The notes beneath the pieces are model-generated. The model ran no database searches. It was not told where the DNA came from and saw only the letters and a program-made list of their open reading frames with translations. 64,000 bases of DNA from Paracoccus tibetensis. GTDB lineage: Bacteria; Pseudomonadota; Alphaproteobacteria; Rhodobacterales; Rhodobacteraceae. A program made the translations under genes and the position numbers. This document shows positions 8,205-18,614 of this stretch, piece after piece (position 1 is the stretch's first letter; each line of letters begins with the position of its first letter). The stretch is from assembly GCF_900102505.1 (NCBI RefSeq), contig NZ_FMVT01000005.1, positions 124,001 through 188,000 of the forward strand, in the 5' to 3' direction.

Positions 8205-9950
8205 TCAACGCATTTCTTCCGCCGGAGTGACGCCAAGAATAGCGAGACCGCTTGAAATAACAACGCCAACCGCCCGGACCAGCGCAATTTTTGCCTGGCT
8301 GGTTGCAGGCGCGCCCTCCTGCACGAAGCGCAGCGACAGATCGTCGTTGCCGCGATTCCAGAGCGAATGCAGGTCGGAAGCAATGTCATAGAGGAAGAAG
8401 GCGATGCGATGCGGCTCATGCGCCGTCGCGGCATGCTCGACCAGGCGCGGCCATTCGGCGACTTTCCGCGCCAGCTCCAGCTCGGCCGGGTGGGCCAGCT
8501 GCGACAGATCGGCCGCAGTCAGGGCAGAATCGCTCACGTCGATTCCCGCTTCCGCCGCGCGGCGCAGCACCGAATGGACCCGTGCGCTGGCATACTGGAC
8601 ATACCACACCGGGTTGTCCTTGGACTGCTCCAGCACCTTGGCGAAGTCGAAATCCAGCGCCGCGTCGTTCTTGCGCGTCAGCATGATGAAGCGCGTGACC
8701 TCGGCCCCCGCCTCCTCGACCACGTCGCGCAGGGTCACGAAGGTGCCGGCGCGCTTGGACATCTTGAACGGCTCGCCGTTCTTGTAGAGCTTCACCAGCT
8801 GGATCAGCTTGACGTCCAGCGGCACGCGCCCGTTCGACAGCGCCTTCACCGCCGCGTTCATCCGCTTGACGTAGCCGCCATGGTCGGCGCCGAAGACGTC
8901 GATCAGCTGGTCGAAGCCGCGCTCGATCTTGTCGAAGTGATAGGCGATGTCGGGCGCGAAATAGGTCCAGGCGCCGTCCGACTTCTGGATCGGCCGGTCC
9001 ACGTCGTCGCCATGTGCGGACGAGCGAAACAGAAGCTGCTCGCGCGCCTCCCAATCCTCGGGCAGCTTGCCCTTGGGCGGCTCGAGCGTGCCGCGATAGA
9101 TCAGGCCCATGCTCTCCAGCCGGGCGATGGCCGCCTCGATCTTGCCGGTGCCGTAGAGCGCCTTTTCGCTGGAATAGACGTCCATCTGCACGCCGAGCGC
9201 AGCCAGGTCGCCGCGGATCTGCTCCATCATCGCCTTGGTGGCGAAGTCCCGGATCTCGGCCAGCCAGTCCTCTTCGGGCCTGTCCAGCAGGCTCTCGCCA
9301 TACTTGGCCTTCAGCGCCTCGCCCACGGGAATCAGGTAGTCGCCGGGATAGAGCCCCTCGCGGATCTCGGGCTCCAGCCCGTTCGCCTCGCGGTAGCGCT
9401 CATAGGCCGAGCGGGCCAGCACGTCGACCTGCGCGCCGCCGTCGTTGATGTAGTATTCGCGCGTCACGTCATGGCCCGAGAAGGCTAGCAGCCGCGCCAG
9501 CGCGTCGCCGAAGACCGCGCCGCGCACATGGCCCACATGCATCGGCCCGGTGGGGTTGGCGCTGACGAACTCGATGTTGACCTTGGTCCCCGCGCCCATC
9601 TGCGAGCGGCCGAATTCCGGCCCCGACTCGACGGCGGCCTTGACGACGCCCTGCCACACGGACGGCGAAAGACGCAGGTTCAGGAAGCCCGGCCCCGCCA
9701 CCTCGGCCGAGGCGATGCGCGGGTCGGTCAGGCGCGCGGCCAGCCTGTCGGCGATCTCGCGCGGCTTCATCCCGGCGGGCTTGGCCAGCACCATTGCGGC
9801 GTTCGTGGCCATGTCGCCATGCGCCGCATCGCGCGGCGGCTCGACCGCGACATTGGCGAAATAGAGGCCCGCCGGCAGCTCGCCCGCCTCGGTCATCTGG
9901 TTCAGCGCCCCTACGACGACGCCGCGGAGATCGGTGAAAAGGTTCATCAT
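8205..9950 (-). CDS. argS: Arginine--tRNA ligase
   Basis: The 581-residue class I arginyl-tRNA synthetase. The HIGH-type motif is [18 protein letters not shown] and the KMSKS-type motif is [10 protein letters not shown], present here in full although some ArgS proteins lack the second lysine. The DALR anticodon-binding domain forms the C-terminus ([15 protein letters not shown] onward). Two tandem ATG codons open the gene (9950 and 9947), with AGGAAG upstream; the second has the more usual spacing. It heads the minus-strand run SPOR-nagZ-scpA-scpB. Confidence 0.96.
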   Translation of the reverse strand: MMNLFTDLRGVVVGALNQMTEAGELPAGLYFANVAVEPPRDAAHGDMATNAAMVLAKPAGMKPREIADRLAARLTDPRIASAEVAGPGFLNLRLSPSVWQGVVKAAVESGPEFGRSQMGAGTKVNIEFVSANPTGPMHVGHVRGAVFGDALARLLAFSGHDVTREYYINDGGAQVDVLARSAYERYREANGLEPEIREGLYPGDYLIPVGEALKAKYGESLLDRPEEDWLAEIRDFATKAMMEQIRGDLAALGVQMDVYSSEKALYGTGKIEAAIARLESMGLIYRGTLEPPKGKLPEDWEAREQLLFRSSAHGDDVDRPIQKSDGAWTYFAPDIAYHFDKIERGFDQLIDVFGADHGGYVKRMNAAVKALSNGRVPLDVKLIQLVKLYKNGEPFKMSKRAGTFVTLRDVVEEAGAEVTRFIMLTRKNDAALDFDFAKVLEQSKDNPVWYVQYASARVHSVLRRAAEAGIDVSDSALTAADLSQLAHPAELELARKVAEWPRLVEHAATAHEPHRIAFFLYDIASDLHSLWNRGNDDLSLRFVQEGAPATSQAKIALVRAVGVVISSGLAILGVTPAEEMR

Positions 9951-10060
9951 CGGCTTCCTGCTTGACCCTCGCCGGTTACCGCCCGGCACGGGGTAAGGTC
10001 AACACATAGCCCCTTTTGCACCGCATCCCGTGGTTTTTCGGCGCAGATCTTGGCAAAAGA

Positions 10061-10089
10061 TTGACGGCACACCACCTTTCGTCTAACCG
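10061..10089 (+). promoter_or_regulatory. Candidate sigma-70 promoter of the helicase gene
   Basis: TTGACG (10061-10066) and TAACCG (10084-10089) are separated by 17 bp. The predicted 5' untranslated leader is about 130 bases, long enough for temperature or RNA-structure control as is known for cold-shock helicase genes. The rest of the 276-base space between argS and the helicase shows no gene. Confidence 0.5.
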
Positions 10090-10226
10090 AAGGCGTCCCG
10101 CATCCGGCGGGCACAAGGCGGGGCGTCCGAAACTGCGTCCCATCACTGCCGAAAAGCGCCAGATGCGCGCGCGGCATGGAACGCATCGCCCCAAGAATCG
10201 CGGGCGGACACGAGAGAAAGCCCCGA

Positions 10227-12412
<2,186 letters not shown>

Positions 12413-12413
<1 letters not shown>

Positions 12414-13945
12414 TGCGCCGCACCCGCACCCTCCACCCGCCCCGGCTTCACCGCCGGGGCCGGCCTCCCCTGCGCCAGGTGCTGCCGGACCTCGCGCTCG
12501 GCCTGATCGCGGCGCTTGGCCTCGCGCCCTTCGGGATCTGGGGCGCCACGCCCCTCGCCCTCGCCCTGCTGATCTGGCGCCTCGCCCGCGCCCGGTCCGC
12601 CGCGGTCTTCTGGCACGCCCTGGCCGCCGGCTTCGGCTGGTTCGGCCTCGGGCTCCACTGGATCACCCAGCCCTTCCTCGTCCAGCCCGAGATCTACGGC
12701 TGGATGGCGCCCTTCGCCCTAGTCCTGATGGCCCTCGGCGGCGCGCTCTTCTGGGCGCTCCCGGCCTGGGCGGCCGCGCGCCTCTCTCCCGGCTGGCGCC
12801 GGCAGGCCCTCGCCATCGGCGCGGCCCTCGTCCTCTCGGACTGGCTGCGCGGCTGGATCTTCACCGGCTTTCCTTGGGCACTGACGGGCCATGTCTGGAT
12901 CGGCACCCCCGTCGCGCAAGCCGCCGCCTGGATCGGCGCCATCGGCCTCTCCACGCTGACCATGACCCTCGCCACGCTGCCGACGCTGCTCTGGCGCCCG
13001 CGCCGCCCCCGCGCGGCCGGCATCTGGCCCGGCGCGCTCATCGCCCTAATCCTCCTCGCCGGGACCTGGGCCGCCGGCCTCGCCCGGCTCGCCGCGCCCC
13101 TGCCCCCCGACACGGACACGCAGCTGCGGATCGTCCAGCCGAACGCCGCCCAGCACCTGAAATGGGACCCGGAATACGCGCTTCTCTTCTTCCAGCGCCT
13201 CCTCGACCTGTCGGCCGAACCGGGACCGCGCGACCTCGTGATCTGGCCCGAGACGGCGGTGAACTTCCTCCTCGACCAGGCGGACGAAGTCCTGCCGGTC
13301 ATGTCGCAGGCGGCCGGCGCGCCCCTCGTCATGGGCATCCAGCGCCGCGAGGACATGCGCTACTTCAACAGCCTCGCCACCATCGCCCCCGGCGGCGAGG
13401 TGACGGCCATCTACGACAAGTTCCACCTCGTCCCGTTCGGCGAATACATCCCCTGGGGCGACGCGATGGCGCGCCTCGGCATCAACGCCTTCGCGGCCCA
13501 GGCAGGCAACGGCTACGTCCCCGGCCCCGGCCCGATGCTGATGACGGCCCCCGGCGCGCCCGACTTCCAGCCGCTGATCTGCTACGAGGCGATCTTCCCC
13601 CAGCACCTCCGCGCCTTGGGCCAGCGCCCCGGCTGGCTGCTGCAAGCCACGAACGACGCATGGTTCGGCACCTTCTCGGGCCCCTACCAGCATCTCGCGC
13701 AGGCGCAGCTGCGCAGCATCGAGACCGGCCTGCCCCTGATCCGCGCCGCCAATACCGGCGTCAGCGCGGTCATCGACGCCCGCGGCCAGATCCGCGCCGA
13801 CCTGCCGCTGAACGAGGCGGGCAGGATCGACGCCCCCCTGCCCGGCGCGCTGCCCCCGACGCTGTGGATGCGGACCGGCAACCTGCCCATCCTCCTCCTG
13901 CTCGCGGTCGTCCTGGCCGCCGCCACCATCCGGCGCCGGCGCTAG
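12413..13945 (+). CDS. lnt: Apolipoprotein N-acyltransferase
   Basis: The 510-residue inner-membrane enzyme adds the third acyl chain to the N-terminal cysteine of lipoproteins. The N-terminal ~225 residues hold six or so membrane helices, with a TGFPWAL-type loop near 151-157. The periplasmic carbon-nitrogen hydrolase domain has the Glu-Lys-Cys triad: Glu280 in VIWPETAVNF, Lys336 in DKFHLVPFGEY, and Cys390 in LICYEAIFP. The start overlaps the helicase stop by one base, so the two are translationally coupled. The first ~20 residues are arginine-rich and cytoplasmic. Confidence 0.94.
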
Positions 13946-13948
13946 CCC

Positions 13949-14010
13949 CATCTTCTGTGCAGAAATATCCGCGGGGGAGCCGCCGCAGGCGGCGGGGGCG
14001 GCAGCCCCCG
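13949..14010 (-). repeat. 3'-end composite element, copy B (follows the J-domain gene)
   Basis: Read on the minus strand: a 7-bp G-rich hairpin (13993-14010), a second 6-bp hairpin with a TGC loop (13979-13993), a C5 run, then the core GGATATTT, two free bases, GCACAGAAGATG (13970 down to 13949). It begins 8 bases after the stop of the J-domain gene and fills the space to lnt. Three more copies of the same design occur in this window. Confidence 0.8.
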
Positions 14011-14017
14011 TCCGGCC

Positions 14018-14647
14018 TCAGTCGCGGATGTAGCGGCTGTCCTTGATCTGGTCCCAGGCCCAGACCACCTCGGACAGCCGGTCCTCGTCCGAGCGGTCGC
14101 CGCCGTTCATGTCGGGATGCAGGTCCTTGACCAGCGACTTGTACTGCTTGCGGATTTCGGCGCGGGTCCAGCTGTCCTTCGCCTCCAGGATATCCAGCGC
14201 CCGCCGCTCAGTCGGGGGCAGCTTGCGCGCCGCGACCTGCGCCCGCGCCTCGGGCGAGGTGCCGTTCGCGCCCAGGATCTCCAGCGGGTCGCTGATCCCG
14301 TGCCGCGCCCATTTCTGCTCCTGCGCGGCGCGGCCGAAGGGCTTGGTCGGCCGCTCCCACACCGTGGCATTGTCGATGAACTGCTGGAACTCCTCCTCGG
14401 ACTGGCCTTGGAAGTAGTTCCAGTTCGCGTTGTATTCCCGGACATGCTCCTTGCAGAACCAGAAATAGTCGTCGAGGTTGCGCGGGTTCTTCGGCGCCCG
14501 GTACTGGCCGGCCTCCTCGCAGCCCTCGCGCTCGCAGACGCGGGTCGAAGTCTCAAAGGCCCCCGACATCCCCCGCCGGCCCTTGGTCTTGCGCTTCTTG
14601 TCCTTGGCGGCGGATATGTCGAAACCGAACGGGTCGTTCTTGCTCAT
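14018..14647 (-). CDS. J-domain (DnaJ-like) protein with N-terminal cysteine cluster
   Basis: A 209-residue protein with a C-terminal J domain (about residues 148-209) carrying the DnaK-stimulating tripeptide HPD at 177-179. It has no Gly/Phe region or classical zinc centre, so it is a J-domain co-chaperone of the DnaJ-C kind. Residues 38, 43 and 65 are cysteines and 68 a histidine (CEREGC, WFCKEH), a plausible single zinc site. The ATG has AAAGGTG upstream; a longer frame reaching 14971 crosses the divergent bolA gene and is not real. Divergent from bolA with about 78 bp between starts. Confidence 0.85.
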   Translation of the reverse strand: MSKNDPFGFDISAAKDKKRKTKGRRGMSGAFETSTRVCEREGCEEAGQYRAPKNPRNLDDYFWFCKEHVREYNANWNYFQGQSEEEFQQFIDNATVWERPTKPFGRAAQEQKWARHGISDPLEILGANGTSPEARAQVAARKLPPTERRALDILEAKDSWTRAEIRKQYKSLVKDLHPDMNGGDRSDEDRLSEVVWAWDQIKDSRYIRD

Positions 14648-14725
14648 CAGGGGCACCTTTGCGACTCGGAGGCGGCAGTTTAGGCTATCTGCCGGGACAT
14701 GAAAGACCTTGACGGAAGGATCGGC

Positions 14726-14977
14726 ATGATTGCGGACGAGATGAGGGCGCGGCTGGCCGCGCTGGACCCGCTGCGCCTCGAGGTGATCGACGAGAGCGAG
14801 AGCCATCGCGGCCACTCGGGCTTCCGCGAGGGCGGAGAGAGCCATTTCCGCCTGAAGATCGCCAGCCCGGCCTTCGCCGGCCTGTCGCGGATCGAGCAGC
14901 ACCGGCTGGTCCACCGCACGCTCGGCGACATCGTGCCCCGCGTCCACGCGCTGGCGCTGGAACTGTCGCAAAACTGA
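14726..14977 (+). CDS. BolA family protein
   Basis: An 83-residue BolA-fold protein, a class that works with monothiol glutaredoxins in iron-sulfur cluster handling or as a DNA-binding regulator. The hallmark LEVIDESESHRGHSG is followed by SHFRLKI and the FAGL...HRLVHRTLG helix. I chose the ATG with GGAAGGA five bases upstream. An ATG at 14699 would add nine residues but lacks a ribosome site and uses codons rare in this DNA. It is divergent from the J-domain gene. Confidence 0.9.
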   Translation: MIADEMRARLAALDPLRLEVIDESESHRGHSGFREGGESHFRLKIASPAFAGLSRIEQHRLVHRTLGDIVPRVHALALELSQN

Positions 14978-15057
14978 AGCACAGGCGCGCGCGGGCTTGC
15001 CGCCCCGCGGGTGCGCCCGTAGAAGCAGCCCGAACCTGCTGGAAGGAGGGCCGAGGG

Positions 15058-16023
15058 ATGACGACGCCGAAGGATTTCAACGACCGCATGCTGTCCCTGG
15101 GCCTTGCCCGCGTCAGCGAGGCGGCCGCTCATGCCTCGGCCCGGCTGATCGGCCGCGGCGACGAGAAGGCCGCCGACCAGGCCGCCGTGAACGCGATGCG
15201 CGACCAGCTGAACATGCTGGACATCAAAGGCGTCGTCGTGATCGGCGAGGGCGAGCGCGACGAGGCGCCCATGCTCTACATTGGCGAAGAGGTCGGCACC
15301 GGCGACGGGCCCGAGGTGGACATCGCGCTCGACCCGCTGGAGGGCACCACGCTGACGGCGAAGGACATGCCGAACGCGCTGACCGTGATCGCCATGGCCC
15401 CGCGCGGCACGCTGCTGCACGCGCCCGACGTCTACATGGATAAGCTGGCCGTGGGACCCGGCTACCCGGTCGACGTGGTGAGCCTGGAGATGAGCCCGGC
15501 CGAGCGGGTGCGCGCCCTCGCGGCCGCGCGCGGCGTGAAGGACAGCGACATCACCGTCTGCATCCTCGAGCGGCCGCGCCACGAGGACATGATCGACGAG
15601 GTCCGCAGCACCGGCGCCGCGATCCGCCTGATCACCGATGGCGACGTCGCGGGCGTGATCCACTGCGCCGAGGCAGAGCTGACCGGCATCGACATGTACA
15701 TGGGCTCGGGCGGGGCGCCCGAGGGGGTGCTGGCCGCCGCGGCGCTGAAATGCATGGGCGGGCAGATGTGGGGCCGACTTCTCTTCCGCAACGACGACGA
15801 GCGCGGCCGCGCGCGCAAGGCCGGCATCACCGACCTGGACCGAATCTATGCGCGGGACGAGCTGGTGACGGCCGACGTGATCTTCGCGGCGACGGGCGTG
15901 ACCAACGGCTCGATCGTGGCGGGCGTGAAGCGCGAGCCGTCGCATCTGACGACCGAGACGATCCTGATGCGCTCGAAGACCGGCTCCGTCCGGCGCATGA
16001 TCTACCGCAACCCCATCCGCTGA
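15058..16023 (+). CDS. glpX: Class II fructose-1,6-bisphosphatase
   Basis: A 321-residue GlpX-type phosphatase that converts fructose 1,6-bisphosphate to fructose 6-phosphate in gluconeogenesis; some members also act on sedoheptulose 1,7-bisphosphate. Lithium-sensitive phosphatase fold motifs are present: GEGERDEAPML, then ALDPLEGTT (metal-binding) and MYMGSGGAPEG. The start has a very strong site (GGAAGGAGGG) just upstream. The gene is followed within 8 bases by copy A of the composite 3'-end element. Confidence 0.95.
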   Translation: MTTPKDFNDRMLSLGLARVSEAAAHASARLIGRGDEKAADQAAVNAMRDQLNMLDIKGVVVIGEGERDEAPMLYIGEEVGTGDGPEVDIALDPLEGTTLTAKDMPNALTVIAMAPRGTLLHAPDVYMDKLAVGPGYPVDVVSLEMSPAERVRALAAARGVKDSDITVCILERPRHEDMIDEVRSTGAAIRLITDGDVAGVIHCAEAELTGIDMYMGSGGAPEGVLAAAALKCMGGQMWGRLLFRNDDERGRARKAGITDLDRIYARDELVTADVIFAATGVTNGSIVAGVKREPSHLTTETILMRSKTGSVRRMIYRNPIR

Positions 16024-16030
16024 GGGTGGC

Positions 16031-16093
16031 AGGGGGGCGCTGCCCCCCGTCCCGTTCCGGGACTCCCCCCGGGATATTTGGGCACAGAAGATG
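16031..16093 (+). repeat. 3'-end composite element, copy A (follows glpX)
   Basis: Order on the plus strand: GGGGGGC/GCCCCCC hairpin (16032-16048), GTCCCG/CGGGAC hairpin with TTC loop (16049-16063), CCCCCC (16065-16070), then GGATATTT (16072-16079), GG, and GCACAGAAGATG (16082-16093). The end of the core lies 8 bases before the recJ start codon. Confidence 0.82.
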
Positions 16094-16101
16094 AGGCAGG
16101 C

Positions 16102-17841
16102 GTGGGCTATCTTGGGGTTGACGGCTCGCTGACCGGGCGGCGCTGGATCGGCCCGGAGGCGGATCTGGAGCGGCGGGCCGAGGGGCTGGCACAGCAGGCG
16201 GGGCTGCCCTTGGCGGTGGCGCGGGTGCTGGCCGAGCGGGGGGTGGCGCCCGAGGGCTCGGCCGGTTTCCTGACGCCGAAGCTGCGCGACCTGCTGCCCG
16301 ACCCCCTGAGCCTGCGCGACATGGGACTGGCCGCCGAGCGGCTGGTGGCGGCCGCGGTCGCCGGCGAGCGAATCGCCATCTTCGCGGATTACGATGTGGA
16401 CGGGGGCGCCTCGGCGGCGCTGCTGATCGACTGGCTGCACCGGCAGGGGCGGCAGGCGACGCTGTATATCCCGGACCGGATCGACGAGGGCTACGGGCCG
16501 AACGTGCCGGCCATGGCGCAGCTTGCGGCGAGCCATGACCTGATCGTCTGCGTCGATTGCGGCACGCTGTCGCATGAGGCGCTGGCGGCGGCCGTGGGCT
16601 GCGACGTCGTGGTGCTGGACCATCACCTCGGCGGCGAGACGCTGCCGCCGGCGCTGGCGGTGGTGAACCCGAACCGGGCGGACGAGGATGGCAGTCTCGG
16701 CCTTCTCTGCGCAGCGGGCGTCGTGTTCCTGACCTTGGTGCAGGCGGGGCGGGTGCTGCGGGCGCGCGGGCTGCCCGAGCCGGACCTGATGTCGATGCTG
16801 GACCTGGTGGCGCTGGCGACGGTGGCGGATGTGGCGCCTCTGGTGGGCGTGAACCGGGCCTTCGTGCGGCAGGGCCTTGCCGTGATGGCGCGGCGGCAGC
16901 GGCCGGGGCTGGTCGCGCTGTCGGACATCGCGCGGCTGGACGGGCCGCCGGCGGCGTTTCACCTGGGCTTCCTGCTGGGGCCGCGGATCAATGCCGGCGG
17001 GCGGGTCGGGAAGGCGGATCTGGGGGCGCTCTGCCTCTCGTGCCGGTCGCCCGGCGATGCCGAAGCCTTCGCACGGCAGCTGGATGAGTTGAACCGCGAC
17101 AGGCGGGCCATCGAGGCGGCCGTGCGGGACGAGGCGCTGGCGCAGGTCGAGGCGCGGGGCGAGGCGCGACTTTCCTGGGCGGCGGGGCCCGGCTGGCATC
17201 CGGGCGTGGTCGGCATCGTGGCGGCGCGGGTCAAGGAGGCGACGGACCTGCCCTCGGTCGTGATCGGGGTCGAGAACGGGATCGGCAAGGGCAGCGCGCG
17301 GTCCGTGCCGGGCGTGGATCTGGGCCGCGCGATCCAGCGGCTGGCCCGCGAAGGGCTGCTGCTGAAGGGGGGCGGGCACGAGATGGCCGCCGGACTGACC
17401 GTGGAGGAGGCAAGGATCGCCCCCGCCATGGAGCGGCTGGCCGAGCTGATCGCCCCCGCGCTGGCCGGGCGGAGCGGGGCGCGCGATCTGCGCATCTCGG
17501 GCCTGCTGGAGGGCAGCGGCGCCACGCCGCAGATGTACCGGATGCTGGAGGATGCCGGCCCCTACGGCCAGGCCGCCCCGGCCCCGCGCTTCGCCTTCGC
17601 CGACCAGCTGATCGACAGCGCCGCCACGATGGGCGAGCGGCACCTGCGCCTGTCCTTCCGCAGCCCCGGCGCCCCGGCGCTGGAGGCCGTGGCCTGGGGC
17701 GCGATGGACGGTCCGCTCGGCCCCTCGCTGATCGGGGCGCGGGGGCGGCGCTTCCACCTTGCCGGCAAGCTTGAACTCTCGACCTGGGGCGGGCGAGAGC
17801 GGCTGCGCCTGCGGCTGGACGACGCGGCGCCCGTTATCTGA
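16102..17841 (+). CDS. recJ: Single-stranded-DNA-specific exonuclease RecJ
   Basis: A 579-residue 5'-3' single-strand exonuclease used in RecF-pathway recombination and mismatch repair. DHH-phosphoesterase motifs are clear: DYDVDG at 96-101, VDCG near 151-154, DHH at 173-175, and the DHHA1 segment GGGHEMAAG near residue 430. The start is taken as GTG, giving GYLGVDGSLTGRRW, which resembles relatives' N-termini; a TTG at 16078 is in frame but lies inside the composite repeat element. A C-terminal oligonucleotide-binding domain ends with LRLRLDDAAPVI. Confidence 0.93.
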   Translation: MGYLGVDGSLTGRRWIGPEADLERRAEGLAQQAGLPLAVARVLAERGVAPEGSAGFLTPKLRDLLPDPLSLRDMGLAAERLVAAAVAGERIAIFADYDVDGGASAALLIDWLHRQGRQATLYIPDRIDEGYGPNVPAMAQLAASHDLIVCVDCGTLSHEALAAAVGCDVVVLDHHLGGETLPPALAVVNPNRADEDGSLGLLCAAGVVFLTLVQAGRVLRARGLPEPDLMSMLDLVALATVADVAPLVGVNRAFVRQGLAVMARRQRPGLVALSDIARLDGPPAAFHLGFLLGPRINAGGRVGKADLGALCLSCRSPGDAEAFARQLDELNRDRRAIEAAVRDEALAQVEARGEARLSWAAGPGWHPGVVGIVAARVKEATDLPSVVIGVENGIGKGSARSVPGVDLGRAIQRLAREGLLLKGGGHEMAAGLTVEEARIAPAMERLAELIAPALAGRSGARDLRISGLLEGSGATPQMYRMLEDAGPYGQAAPAPRFAFADQLIDSAATMGERHLRLSFRSPGAPALEAVAWGAMDGPLGPSLIGARGRRFHLAGKLELSTWGGRERLRLRLDDAAPVI

Positions 17842-17921
17842 GAGGGAGTGACCTGAGAGGGGTTCTGGTCAGCCCCGCCCGGCCTCGCTAACCTGCCGCG
17901 ACAGCTGCAAAGGAGCATGCG

Positions 17922-18614
17922 ATGCAACTGACCTGGCTCGGCCATGCCGGCTTCCGCCTCGAGATCGAGGTCGCCGTCATCCTGATCGACCCCTGGCTGA
18001 CCGGCAACCCGGTCTTCCCCTCGGACCGGCGCGACGAGGCGATCCGCGGCGCCACCCACATCCTGCTGACCCACGGCCATGGCGATCATACCGGCGACGC
18101 GCTGGCCTTGGCGAAGGAGCTGAAGATCCCGCTGGTCGGCATCTTCGACCTGATCGGCCACTGGGAGAAGACCGAGAAGATCGAGGGGATCGGCTTCAAC
18201 AAGGGCGGCACGGTCGATCTGGGCGGCGCGAAGGTCACGATGGTGAACGCGAGCCATTCCAGCTCGATCTCGGGGCCGGACGGGCCGGTCTATGCGGGCC
18301 ACGAGTCGGGCTACATGATCGCCGGCGAGGGGCACGTGATCTATGTCTCGGGCGACACCGACATCATGGCCGACATGGAGTGGATGGGCGATCTGCACAA
18401 GCCGGACATCGGCATCCTCTGCGCGGGCGGGCATTTCACGATGGACATGGCGGGGGCGGGCTATGCCGCCAAGCGCTATTTCGACTTCAAGACCGTGATC
18501 CCCTGCCATTACCGCACCTTCCCCGCGCTCGAGCAGTCGGCGGAGGCGCTGGTCGCCGCCCTGCCCGGCGTCGATGTCATCGAGCCCCAGGTGATGGAGG
18601 CGATCCGGCTGTGA
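17922..18614 (+). CDS. Metal-dependent hydrolase, UPF0173 type (metallo-beta-lactamase fold)
   Basis: A 230-residue protein of the small metallo-beta-lactamase family known as UPF0173. The metal site THGHGDH covers residues 50-56, with further ligands in NASHSSS, SGDTD and CHYRTFP. The physiological substrate is unknown for this family. The ATG has AAAGGAG upstream. Its stop overlaps the GTG of the aminopeptidase P gene in the form GTGA, so the two are coupled. Confidence 0.9.
   Translation: MQLTWLGHAGFRLEIEVAVILIDPWLTGNPVFPSDRRDEAIRGATHILLTHGHGDHTGDALALAKELKIPLVGIFDLIGHWEKTEKIEGIGFNKGGTVDLGGAKVTMVNASHSSSISGPDGPVYAGHESGYMIAGEGHVIYVSGDTDIMADMEWMGDLHKPDIGILCAGGHFTMDMAGAGYAAKRYFDFKTVIPCHYRTFPALEQSAEALVAALPGVDVIEPQVMEAIRL

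Noticed and set aside
14680..17757. Open frame of over 1000 codons antisense to bolA, glpX and recJ
   Set aside because: It mirrors strongly coding genes in G+C-rich DNA, shows no domain, and has Arg/His/Gly/Gln-rich shadow composition.
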